Origin: Cylicocyclus nassatus
Taxonomy: Eukaryota; Nematoda; Chromadorea; Rhabditida; Strongylidae
Direction: 5' to 3'
Assembly: GCA_958299035.1 (NCBI GenBank)
Contig: CATQJL010000316.1
Location: 36,397,441 to 36,461,440 of the forward strand
Length of the DNA stretch: 64,000 bases
Below the pieces are notes generated by a model. The model was not told the origin of the DNA. It saw only the letters and a list, made by a program, of their open reading frames with translations, and searched no databases. Of the stretch, positions 10,797 through 21,500 are shown piece by piece. The position numbers and the translations under genes were made by a program. Positions within the stretch are counted from its first letter, which is position 1, and each line of letters starts with the position of its first letter.

Positions 10797-12310
10797 GAGT
10801 GAACCAACTGAGCTGAATTTCTGCTCTATAAATGAGCAGCAGCGATTTGAGATTCTACTGAGATTTTGTTCCAATTGTTATGATTTGTTGTCATCTAGGA
10901 AAATAAAAGCTTGCTAATCATCATCAAAGCATTTCCGCAAAGTCATGTAAACAAGACGGTGAAGATCGTTTCAATCTCGGAAGGAACAGGGTGTCTGAAG
11001 CAAGGCTGTGCAGAACGTAAGCCTTTGCCGTACAAGATGTATTGCGTGCTGGAGGGGAGGGGACAAGGACAGTGGACACAAAACGAAGAGGGGGAGTTTG
11101 AAAGATGACTGACCGCCGCGAGCAGGAGTGGAGAGGATAAAGATGTCTATACAGAGGGGGGGGGGTTGGGTTGCTCGGTTCCCCGCAGCCAAAGTACGAG
11201 AGCACATATTCAAAGGGGGCGGAATGCCGCTAATCGTATTCATAAAGCTGAATGTCTGCGTTTATGTCTAAGGGCCTACTGCTGGACGAATGCGCAAGAG
11301 TCAGCCGCGCAAACGCGGTTCTTTTACCCGTAAACCACACAATTCATCAAATTTGCAGGATGCAGCTTCCCGCGCGCCGCGTTGCGCCCGCCGTTGCCAA
11401 TACGGCTTTCTCGGCCGTAGACCTTTATACAGGGCTTATCAATTGCAGTGTCGCTTGCAACAGCATCTCCACCCCCCCCCCCCCCGCGCTGAACTCTGCG
11501 TCTCTTCCGAACATGCTCTTCAAAAGCAGTAACTCGGCAAATCTCAACTTAGTCAAATTTGCGCTTACCTAGGCTTATTCAATACACTGATCCCGGAAAT
11601 CCACTTTTGAAAGCTTGAAAATGGCGAAAATGAGCGTTTTTTAATGCCCTTCCCTTTGGAATTGGACGAGTGGAGCAAGGCCGATGACGCTAAATCATGG
11701 CAGGACCCAATGGTTATAGCGTTGCGGCGGGCAGCCTCCAATGATGAAAAGAAAATTACCAATTCGTCCAGATGCGTGTAAGATTGGCCTGCGCGTGTAA
11801 GTTTGAGATCGATTTTCTCGGCAGGGAAAGCATGCTGTGCAACCGGATTGCACTCTTTTCATACTTGGGCGATAAGGAACCTACCGCGTTAAAATTCTGA
11901 GTTGTTGGATTTTGCCGATCCACTGCCTTTAATCAGTTTTGATTAATTGAGGCTCCGCCTTTCCCACGCTCGCCCTGGGAAAGTGAACAGAGAGCATATT
12001 TGCGGAAGAGACGCAGAGTCCAGCGCGGGAGCGGAGATGCTGATCCAAGCGACACTGCGTTTGATAAGCCCTGTACATTTATGTCTGTATATGTGTTCCA
12101 AATAGAATTTTCCAATTCTGTACCGACTCGAGTCGAACTACGCTTTGGGGGGGGAGGGGGGAAGGTGCATTCCTGTACGATCCTGTACCAAACTCTGCAC
12201 ACTTACTTTGTGGGGAGACGGGTGTCATAAACTACTCACTATCGATTGATACAGTTTCAGATTTTCGCAAACTTTGAGCCATGGGACTGGGAGCTGGTAA
12301 AGGGGCATTA
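10797..12310. repeat. Region with a long-range inverted repeat and G/C runs
   Basis: The stretch at 11427-11471 (ACAGGGCTTATCAA, then GCAGTGTCGCTTG, then CAGCATCTCC) is repeated in inverted orientation at 12030-12082 with little divergence. The interior is relatively GC-rich. Runs of nine G occur at 11156-11164, fourteen C at 11472-11485 and eight G near 12147. Open frames here are on GC-rich repeat DNA and I do not call them genes. Confidence 0.55.
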
Positions 12311-12748
12311 AAGGCAGCGTCCAGGCAAGACCCATCCACCAAGTTTAGCATATAGTTGTAAAGAGGGGCCCTTGAGTATCCGATCTGCGTTGGTCCAATT
12401 CTTTGACGTGGCCTCTAGAAGGAGATACGAGCCTGTGATACCTATCACAAGCCGCCCCTTCATATCACAAACCACCCTTGAGGACGAGTGCTCATGCAGC
12501 TGTGCAGTTGCATTGCAGTTGCACTGCACATTGCAATGCAACTGCAACCGTGCAGTGCAGCTCCTCAAGCTGGCATGCGATGGGAACGAGCAATGCGAAA
12601 CTCGTCCGCTCCTTGAAGAGCGGGTCCCCAAGAATCGGGTTTTTTGAGGGTTTTGAACAATTTGAACTTCACAACTGTAATCAGGGCCACGTAAAGGCCC
12701 CAGAATAGCAGAAACATGGGAGGCGAAATTTTGCTCGGACGCTGCCTT
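12311..12748. mobile_element. TTAA-flanked element with AGGCAGCGTCC terminus
   Basis: The left end reads AGGCAGCGTCCAGGC after TTAA, and the right end GGACGCTGCCT before TTAA. A TTAA target duplication with such ends resembles piggyBac-type MITEs. The interior contains a perfect 15-bp palindromic pair (12503-12517 and 12532-12546, TGCAGTTGCATTGCA). The right 110 bp are shared with 47711-47836. Confidence 0.75.
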
Positions 12749-13197
12749 TAAGTGAGCATTTGATTACGGTATAATACTGATTTTAGTAATTATCAATTAC
12801 TTTCATCGAATTTGTCGAAGCTCAAGAATAGAAACTGGAAGTTGGTACAAGGGCTAAGTGAGCATACTGACGACGCAGGTGACATCTGACAAAGTACCGA
12901 TTGCATTTACCGATTTTAAGTTTTTTGCAAATCCGAGTTGAGGAGCTGGGGGTGTACAGTGAGCATGATAAAACGGGAACGCAATGGGGGCAGAAATCTG
13001 ACATATAGGTGTGGCGACAAGACAATTGTCGTATAGAATTAGAAAATGTTCTATCTTTGTCATCATGGACAGGGCTGCGCGAAGCAGGGTGTGCCAGTCA
13101 TTGTGGGAAAGAGTTGAGCAAGCATCTCATTCACAAAATTTTTTCATACCTTCAAACTTTGTTTTTGCCGCGCGCAAACACACCGATTTTGGAGATA
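12749..13197. other. No gene recognised
   Basis: Short overlapping frames on both strands with no exon structure; there is no repeat I can trace elsewhere in the window. Confidence 0.35.
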
Positions 13198-14195
13198 TTA
13201 CCCTCGACGTCAATCCCTAAGTTACATTTGCAAAGTAGAGTGTTGTGGTGCGGCCGCCTCGCTTTGGGCTCGCGCCACCTTGCGAGCGCATGAGTTGGCA
13301 TGGCATGGCAACAGGAGCAACGAAGAAACGTTGTTCTTGTTGCCACGTTTGAACGTGTTACGGCGCCACGTTGTTTTTAGCGCCACATCATGTTTGAACG
13401 ATGCCCCAGCAACGTGGCGCGAGCGCAAAGCGAGGCGGCTGCACCACACCACTTCACTTTGCAAATGTAACTTAGGGATTGACGTCGAGGGTAGGTTGGA
13501 AAGTTCTTGCGCACGATTTTCAAAAATTCGTAGCTTCCGATTTTTTCCAACCGATTTGAATGTTTTCATTTTTATGTGAAAGAGTAAGTCATGCTCTTTG
13601 TAATGACACCTTAGTTGCTTACTAATGAACATTTCTTGCATAGATAGGAGCGGTAGAAGGAAATCAGTCAAAAATCGAATTTTCTATGTAAGGTCATAAA
13701 AAATTGGGAACTTGCAGCAAAAATCGGAGCAGTCCGTATTGTAGGTTCTTTCACCAGCTCTTTTAACCGTGCAAAGTTTGCGCTGATTGAGCGTCTCTAT
13801 GAAAAGTTATGATTTTCGAGCAAGCAATACAAAAAGGGAGAATTTGATTTATTTTTGCATTTTTCGGGTAAAACATAACTTTTCATAGAGACGCTCAATC
13901 GGCGCAAACTGTGCACGTTAGAAAGAGCTGGTAAAAGAACCTACAATACTGACTGCTCCGATTTTTGTTGCAAGTTTCCGATTTTTTGACCCTACACAAA
14001 AAATTCGAATTTTGACTGATTTTCTTCTACCGCTCCTATCCATGCAAGAAATGTTCATTAGTAAGCAGCTAAGGTGTCGTTACAAAGAGCATGACCTACA
14101 CTTTCACAAAAAAATAAAAACAGTCAAATCGGTTGGAAAAATCAGAAGTTACGAATTTTTGAAAATCGTGCGCAAGAACTTTCGTGTCAACCTAA
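13198..14195. mobile_element. Large foldback element with mariner-like ends, interrupted by a MITE
   Basis: Outer ends TTA(G)GGTTG... and ...GTCAACCTAA are flanked by TA (13196-13197 and 14196-14197). After removal of the nested MITE the two arms pair almost completely: AAGTTCTTGCGCACGATTTT with AAAATCGTGCGCAAGAACTT, GAGCGTCTCTATGAAAAGTT with AACTTTTCATAGAGACGCTC, and others, around a centre near 13840. There is no transposase frame. Confidence 0.85.
13201..13491. mobile_element. MITE nested in the terminus of the surrounding foldback element
   Basis: Inverted ends CCCTCGACGTCAATCCCTAA and TTAGGGATTGACGTCGAGGG, with pairing continuing inward through TTACATTTGCAAAGT and a GC-rich GCCGCCTCGC/GCGAGGCGGC block. 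A TA duplication flanks the element (13199-13200, 13492-13493). The interrupted sequence is the terminal TTAGGTTG of the host element, so this MITE is the younger insertion. Confidence 0.88.
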
Positions 14196-14864
14196 TATAA
14201 CTTTACACGCGCTGCAAACGATTCATTTTTCACTCTCCAGTAATTAGAAATCTAAAAAGAAGGCTTTATTCTTTGATCGCAAAATATTTACGAAGGTTAT
14301 CGTTGTTTGTTCCTGTTACTCATGTTAGCTTTGTTTGTGTACCAAATTTGGCAATATTTGTGCGCTGTAGATAAGTACATATCCAGCACCTGTTGCAAAG
14401 AAACCTGATATTGAAAATCGCGCTTTGAGCAGATCGTATTTGAGCGAAGCATTCGTACGATGGGGGAAGGGAATGTTTGAGGGTTAGTTTTGCATACATA
14501 TGTGTGTTTGTAAGCCCTACTCTTCTCTCTGAAACAATCCCAAGCTTGATATGCGCCATCATGTCGATCCTGGTTCTTCAAACTTTCGAAGTTTTGCCTC
14601 TCAACTCAACATGTGCATGTATGTGCGAGTTTCGTATATTGAATTTTTATTGTTTTTTTTTTGTTAATTTAACTTCATGCATGTACTTCCCTTCCAAAAT
14701 CATGTCACACCACTATCCTTTTCCTCGCTCTGTCATTCACGCAGCGCCAAAACCTTCGCCGAAAAACAACAGCCGCAATTTTCGGATATTTTCCTTATCA
14801 ACCTGATCGTTACTATGCAGTGCAGTTAGATGATTTCTGTCAAAGTTAGATTTTATTTTCTGCA
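14196..14864. other. No gene recognised
   Basis: Frames on both strands reach about 100 codons but overlap each other and show no family signature. A polypyrimidine tract and acceptor (TTTATTTTCTGCAG) close the stretch at 14851-14864. Confidence 0.35.
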
Positions 14865-15028
14865 GAAGATATGGTAAAACAGCGCACCTTGAATGTGTTA
14901 GGGAGTATGCAGATGAGGAGGATGATGATGATCCAAAGCCTGTAGTTGTGGTGGCCGACCTCCGTAGACCAAAGGGACCATTGTTTACTAAACGAGCTTT
15001 TTTTTATTTGAAAGACAATGAACGGTAG
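14865..15028 (+). other. Possible isolated exon of an unidentified plus-strand gene
   Basis: A good acceptor (TTTTCTGCAG) precedes a 54-codon frame with biased, charged composition: GKTAHLECVREY, then DEEDDDDPKP, then VVVVADLRRPKG. The frame ends at TAG inside the left arm of the hairpin at 15019-15063, where a donor-like GGTAGTATCC is also present. I found no partner exons upstream or downstream, so it may be the last exon of a gene with long repeat-filled introns, or a fragment. The family is not recognised. Confidence 0.3.
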
Positions 15029-15063
15029 TATCCACGAAAACTAATCGTGGATACTACCGTTCA
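15019..15063. repeat. Perfect 19-bp hairpin with 7-nt loop
   Basis: The arms TGAACGGTAGTATCCACGA and TCGTGGATACTACCGTTCA are exact complements separated by AAACTAA. The hairpin stands alone; no longer inverted repeat surrounds it. It lies between the possible exon at 14865-15028 and the 3' end of the convergent PPP4R4 gene. Confidence 0.95.
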
Positions 15064-15269
15064 ATCTCTAAACCCATGCCAGGCTTACCAAAAATGGTCA
15101 TTTTCAATCTATTCTTTTCTTTCTCTTTTTTGGTAGTATTCTGGCTAGTTCTCTACAAATAGCGGTCCCAGAATTTCTTTTTTGTGTAAAAATGCATGAC
15201 GTTAGTGACGCACTCCGAAAATAAAATTTTTGCAAGCTCAAACCCTGAAATTTCAGAAGAAGGGGCGGG

Positions 15270-15430
15270 CAGCAGCCAAGCCTCCAAAAAAAATTTTACA
15301 ACGCTAACTCGAATTTCTTATCAGGTTGAAAAATTATTTCAATTGTGCACAAGTATAAGCAAGTCACCTGCCTTACAACTTATGTAGAATTTTTTAGAAA
15401 AATTTTTGCGACCCATTCAGGAAGGTTCCT
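15270..15430. repeat. Diverged dispersed repeat shared with 51700-51890
   Basis: Both places contain CAGCCA-GC-CTCCAAAAAA near one end, then CACAAGTAT in the middle, then AAAATTT-GCGACCC at the other end, in the same order and orientation. Similarity is partial, as for an old repeat. This copy lies just beyond the 3' end of the PPP4R4 gene. Confidence 0.4.
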
Positions 15431-15558
15431 CTCAGCCCTTTGGACCGACTCTATTTTCTGATGTTTCTTGACTCAAAAGAAATTTCCCATAAAGAAATAG
15501 ATAATAATGAGGCTATGAATGTTCAGAGTTTTGAATGTTCAAATTCCTTAATTCGTTT

Positions 15559-18500
15559 TCATTCAGAAGAAACGAGCCCTGAAAACCCAGCACATCTTCA
15601 GTCATTAATAAGCAATTGTCACCAACAAAACTTCCACTACACATTTACTTGTGGCATTTTCCCTCTAAAAACTCACATGAAGACTTAGACGATGTTTCCA
15701 GTGAAGACGTTGATGTGCTCATACTGCTGCTACTCCTAGATGACACAGACGATGCTCGGCTGGGTGGGCGAGAATGTGGAGTCTCGGTCGCCGCTGAAAT
15801 TTCCAATTAACCAATTTTTATTACAAGAAGGGTGTATTGTCTCGGTAACCTTTCTTTAGTGTTTCTTTTTCCTTTTCCCGCAATGCAGTACTTAATGGAA
15901 GCCGACTGGGCCTGTTACTGTCTGGTTTTGGCGCTGGACTGCCTGATCTATAACGAAAATGTAAAGGGTTGTGGAACAGATATGGATATTTCTCTAACTA
16001 ACAGATAAATTGTAGGTAAAACCTTATACCTCATAACGACTACTGGTTGTGGACGAACGACAGCTACTGCACGGCGCTGAGTCCTCCATGGCGATTTGGC
16101 GCGATATTCAGGAGCCCTGAGATTCAAATGCAAGCTTTTTTAGAAATTCTAAGGCGAAGAATCACCTTGGCAAAGTAAGCCCAGCTCTCGTGGAATTTTT
16201 CGGACTAATTGTTTGCTTTGTTGTTGTGACCTTCGTCTTCAATCTTTCTTCATTCCACAATCGTTCCTCCTCCTTTTCTCGAGCTGCATCCTCTTTATCG
16301 CCTTTTGATCTTGTCTCCGTCCTCGAGAGCTCACATGCTGCCTTGAACCGTACTCTTACCGTATGCTGACCAATGACAGTAAGCAATGCAAGTTGTTACC
16401 GTTTGTAGAAACTGTCGATTCCTAGAGTCCTTTTCGGCAGCAAGAGCTTCACGAACAGCTTTTTCCAAAGACAGCAGTACGCCATCGTCATCGGGAAGAA
16501 TCAGATGTTTTTTGACAAGAGGTAGAAGGCGAATGGTTTTGATTCTAAAAAAACTGTTTTTTTTTCTAAAAAACAGTACAGCAATCTTCGAGGATGGAAA
16601 CTTTGCTGAAATTTGACCTTACCTGATGTTTGATATCCTGTCGTGTACTAATGCTAGCATTTTTTCCAGGAAATATTTTATGAAGAACTTGCGACTGAAT
16701 AATTTTAGCACGGCCACTACCACATCGAGGTATACCATCCTTCGGTAGCAGCACGAATGTCCAGCTACTTCTGCAAATCGATCGATATATTGATTTTTTG
16801 CATACTAAAAACCTTACCTAATTTGAAAAAATCAATGGTTTCTTCTCTTTTTCTCTTCTCTGGTTGTTCTCTCATAAACTGAAGCAGTGTAGTGACAGCC
16901 GCCACACGGCATGGAATTGCGCGCTAAATCAACCAAAAGTAATCACTAATGGCACAGTAAGCAGCTCTGCACGGGACCCACCGCTGTTAGAACTTCTTTC
17001 TGTAGCACAGGAATGAATGTGTCAGCAAGCTGAGTGTATGTTAGGCAATTTTTCAAAACGCTCATATTTTCCAAGAGGGCAGCGTGGCTTCTCCAGGATC
17101 CTGTACCACGCAGTATTTGGTTACATCCGATAAGAATACGATCCAGTTGGATGGTCGATACTTTCTAAATTCCAAAATTTGAACTTTCGAGTGTATTTGG
17201 CTCTACGAACTCACAATAGTCCCATCGGATGAGGATGCACATTTATATAATATGGGAAGGATTTTGTCCATGTTGAACGTCAACTGAAAAAATTCATCAT
17301 TGTAACGGATAAAATTACAGAGCAAATTTTTTTTACCTTCCCAACAACCTCTGCTGAACCTCCTCGAAGTAAATCAATGAAAGGTTGTAGAAGTTCAGGT
17401 CTTGTGGAATGCTGGGTAAGGATCTCGTGGTAAGAAGACGCCAAGGATAGCCGAACCTCGTCATCTAGAAGAGATGGATCCGCTGCAAATGTCATTAAGC
17501 AAGTGGTCAACGATTTCTTGCTACACCTACCGTAGCGCTACAGCATACAATCGATCTACGTTTATAAAGATCCTGTACAGGGAGCTTTTCCTCCTGAGTA
17601 ACGTTTCACTAGGTGACGTAAATGAGACTTCTATATAAATGTGCCTACATAATTTTTAGGTGACATATCGCAAGATTGACTACTCACTTTGGAAACTTGG
17701 TTTGATTTTGATTTTGAGAATTTTCATTGATGAAGACAAAAAGATATGAGCAAAAATAGTGAAGGAACATTTTTTTCCAGTTCCGTACACTTTCAGGACA
17801 AATCATTTGCCCTCCATTTTTTGCTTGCTTGAATATACAAAAAAATCTTTTGGAGTTCGAGCTTTGGGGAGATCATATTACATCTTATTCTGCAAAGGGT
17901 TCTTGTTTGATGGTAGAAAAAAATTATAGCATCAAATAACAAGGGCGCGTATGGTAACGACTGAATTCGATTCCCTATAATCAACTACAATGTTTGAAGG
18001 TATTTTTTGATTTTTGCAAAATACCTCCGTCAATCCGGAGGGTCACTCCATAAAAACGCCACGAATGTTTGTGAAACATACTATTTCAGAAATGGGAGAA
18101 GTTTATTTAGCCCACAGTGTTCACATGACTAGAGTTCGCTATTACAGCAAAAACGGATTTGGAATCAGAACTTCATCTGTACATAACTATATAAAATGAT
18201 TTTTGGTAAATTGTTAGTTAGTGTGTTCTTTATAGAAAATTTTGTTGTGGACCGATCGGAGCCAAACTTTGCACACATATGCTTTCGACACTTGTTCACC
18301 CCGTAGGCTACTTTTCGCAGCAAAATTCCTACTCCTTCTATTAATTTATCGATTTTGAAACAAAATAAACTTTTATCAACTGATATCAACCGCTAACAAG
18401 TTTTGTGTAAAGAATAGGATACACAATATATCAAGAACATTTCGAGTGGTAAAAAGTACTATCTTATGTTTTATTTTTTTATTTTACCAGGTGTTTGCTA

Positions 18501-21500
18501 GAATTTTATTTAGTCTACTGACCATATGGTTAGAACATGGCTTTTTAATCAAATCGGAATGCAGATCTCACAAGTCATAAGAGTTTGCTCGATACTAGAT
18601 TGACTTGAAAAATTGCAAAAATTGGACCAACCTGCATCTGTTGCGAATGATTCGACAAGTGGCAGAAGACGATCGAAAGACTTGGGAAACATTTGCACCA
18701 TACACTGAAAATGATAAGTTAAATGGAAAAGGCTGAAATGTGGAAATACAAGTACGGACGTGCTTCGACGCACTTTTGTTTGATGGTTATCTATTCACTT
18801 CGCAGACAAAAACGATCCTTGTTTTAGTCTACATTAAGTAGTGTCATAGTGTCCATGAACAGCAAATACCCTGCTCGCAGTACTGCTTGCGACTTGAGCG
18901 TAAAAAATGGCCATAGAGCGCACACATTTTCATTGTACATGCACATTTGAACCCAACGCAGGAACACATATTGTCATCAAATCTACTAGGCTATAGCCAA
19001 GGCTCTGCACAGCTGACCTCGGGTCAAGCTGGATTTTAGAGTCAAGGGAAACTTCGAGGACAGGGATACGAAACTTTCAAGATCAAAGGGGAACTCGCAT
19101 TTCCCTGGTGCCAACTCGTGCCGAGCCATAGGTAGGTAGTCATTGGAGGAACTCACAGGTAGATTGAAAGCAGACATCCGTCTACACATTGTCAACATCA
19201 CTTGTTGTGTACTGCTTTCGGACTTAGTCTGCGAGATCTGAGCAATTTTGCAGTAGGTGTTTAGGATCCAGCATAGATCTAGGCGGTCCAGGACATCCTT
19301 CAAAACGTAGCACCTGAAATTTAAAACAATAAAAATATTTATTTCCCTTGACGCTCTTTTTGTATTTTGCATATCACCTCGTATTGATTGTACGGCACTT
19401 ATGTATGAAGAGGTGAAGCACGATTCGCGCAACCCGTGCTCTATGGCTAATTCGCGCTCCTGTTTGATTTTGATGTGTGGTGTTTATTTGCATATCATTA
19501 TTTCTGCTTGGACTTTTTGGTGATAAAACAATTTCTAAAAAGCTGTTCTTACCATTCTCCAAAATTTTTTGCAATCACCATCAACGTGTCGTCCTTCTTT
19601 TCCAAGCTAAGCTCCGTCGACTTCTTGACCAAAGGGAATACCGTAGTCTTCTTCGCTTCTAAAAAACTTCTTCTTAACAAGCAACCTTGAAGAATTCAAG
19701 CACTCTTCTCACCGTTTGTGAAATGTGGTATGCATTGAGCAATGTTATTCATACAGGCTTCCTTGACCGTAAGATCATCATCTTGGTATAATTGCACGAA
19801 GCAAGGTAGCAGCAATGAAACCGTGTCCGAAGAGTTCCTAAACGAAAAATTGATATATCGATTTTCTAAGCGACATTTGTGATCCCTGGAATGTAACGTA
19901 CTTTAGCGCTCTAGCGATTACTGGCAATCGCTGCGCCATTGATGTTCGGACATTTGAGTTCGAATCCTGGCAAAGGATCTGGGCGCAAGGCCCTAGTTCT
20001 TTTCGCACCCTAAATTGCAAAGAAATATTGATGCACGAGATTTTCAGGAAATTGTTCGACTCACTCATTTGATGGCAAGATGTCAGCAAGTTTGTGTAAA
20101 AGTTTTGTGGCGATAATCCGCCGTTGCACTCGTTGCGCTGGTTCTGCTTGTTGTTGTACAATGGGCACTATCTGAAATGCTTCTTGAACTTCTTCGGAGA
20201 TATTCTTTGAATATCAATTCTCAAAGGTACTAAAAATGTATTAGGTTGGTGCAAAAGTAATGCGCGTTTTTCTAGCCCTTGTTTCAAGATAGCTTTTCTC
20301 CATTAAAGTTTCTCCTAGGAAACTCAGCCAGCATATTGTCAAGAAGCTTCTGTCATGCTCTATTCAATAAAGGTTGAAAGAAGCTTCTAGCCTCATTCGT
20401 TAAAAATTTATAGAGCTTCATACAACCGCACTCAAAACTAAAATTTCACTGCAGTTACTTTTTCGGCCAGAATTCAAGCGCGAGTAAAGGCATTCTTTTG
20501 AAAATTTAAATACTGTATGCAGTAGAAATTTTCTACGTTATGCATGCTTTATTGTTTCTCTAGAAATTACTTAGATTGAGATCTCGGCGCCTCAACATGA
20601 TTGATGGTTTTGGCCATTTTGTGGCCCATAGATTTTCTTTGAAGAGGGTAATCGCCAAAGTTTTGCTCATTTCTGTAAGTGTAAGGATGGAACTCTTGTT
20701 GACAGCTTTTGCAGAAATGTGGAAGCTGTTCAGTACACAGAAAATCAAAAATCTCCATATTTTGGGATTTTGAGGGCTACAAAAAATGTTGAAAAAAGCG
20801 GAAAATTTTGAATATTATTTTTTTCCTTTTCGCAAATACTCTTTATTTGAGCCCTTTCGTATTTTTTTGTACTACTGGCTTGCGGCTACAAGACAGTCAA
20901 CTTATCATGTATACCGACAAGTCTTGAAGGAAGTTATGATCAGTTAAAAACGAGATTTCCGAAAAAAATTTTTTTGCTTGTCAATCCATATTTTTCCACC
21001 GATTTGCGAAGTAACCTAAGGCAACGTGCGCTGTATAGAGAAAGGTATGGTGCCTCTGATGAACTTTGCCGCACTGAAAAATATGGATTTTTTAGAAAGT
21101 TATAGCACGTCAAAGTGAGAACTCGCAAAACGCGCATTACTTTTGCACCAACCTAATATAATGTAAGTTAAAAAAATCTAAAGATAATAAACGATAGAGG
21201 TCTAGAGCAAGCAATCGGGAGCGTACGCTTCTTATATTGCAATCATTTTTTGCAGAAGAAAACACAACAAAATGCCAAAGTTTGCACAATTGAAAGGTTA
21301 AGTCCACGATTCATAAGAAATAGATAGTGATGTTTTGATTGAATTGTAATGATTATTGGATCATTTACATGTTAGTAATTAGATAGAATTTCTATAGTTA
21401 AGGTTGAATTGGGTATTTGATCAAAAATTTTAAGCAGAGTTTTTCTTTTGAATTATAGCTTCTCTCCTGAAGTTCCTCTGCTTTTCTATAATCATATTAA

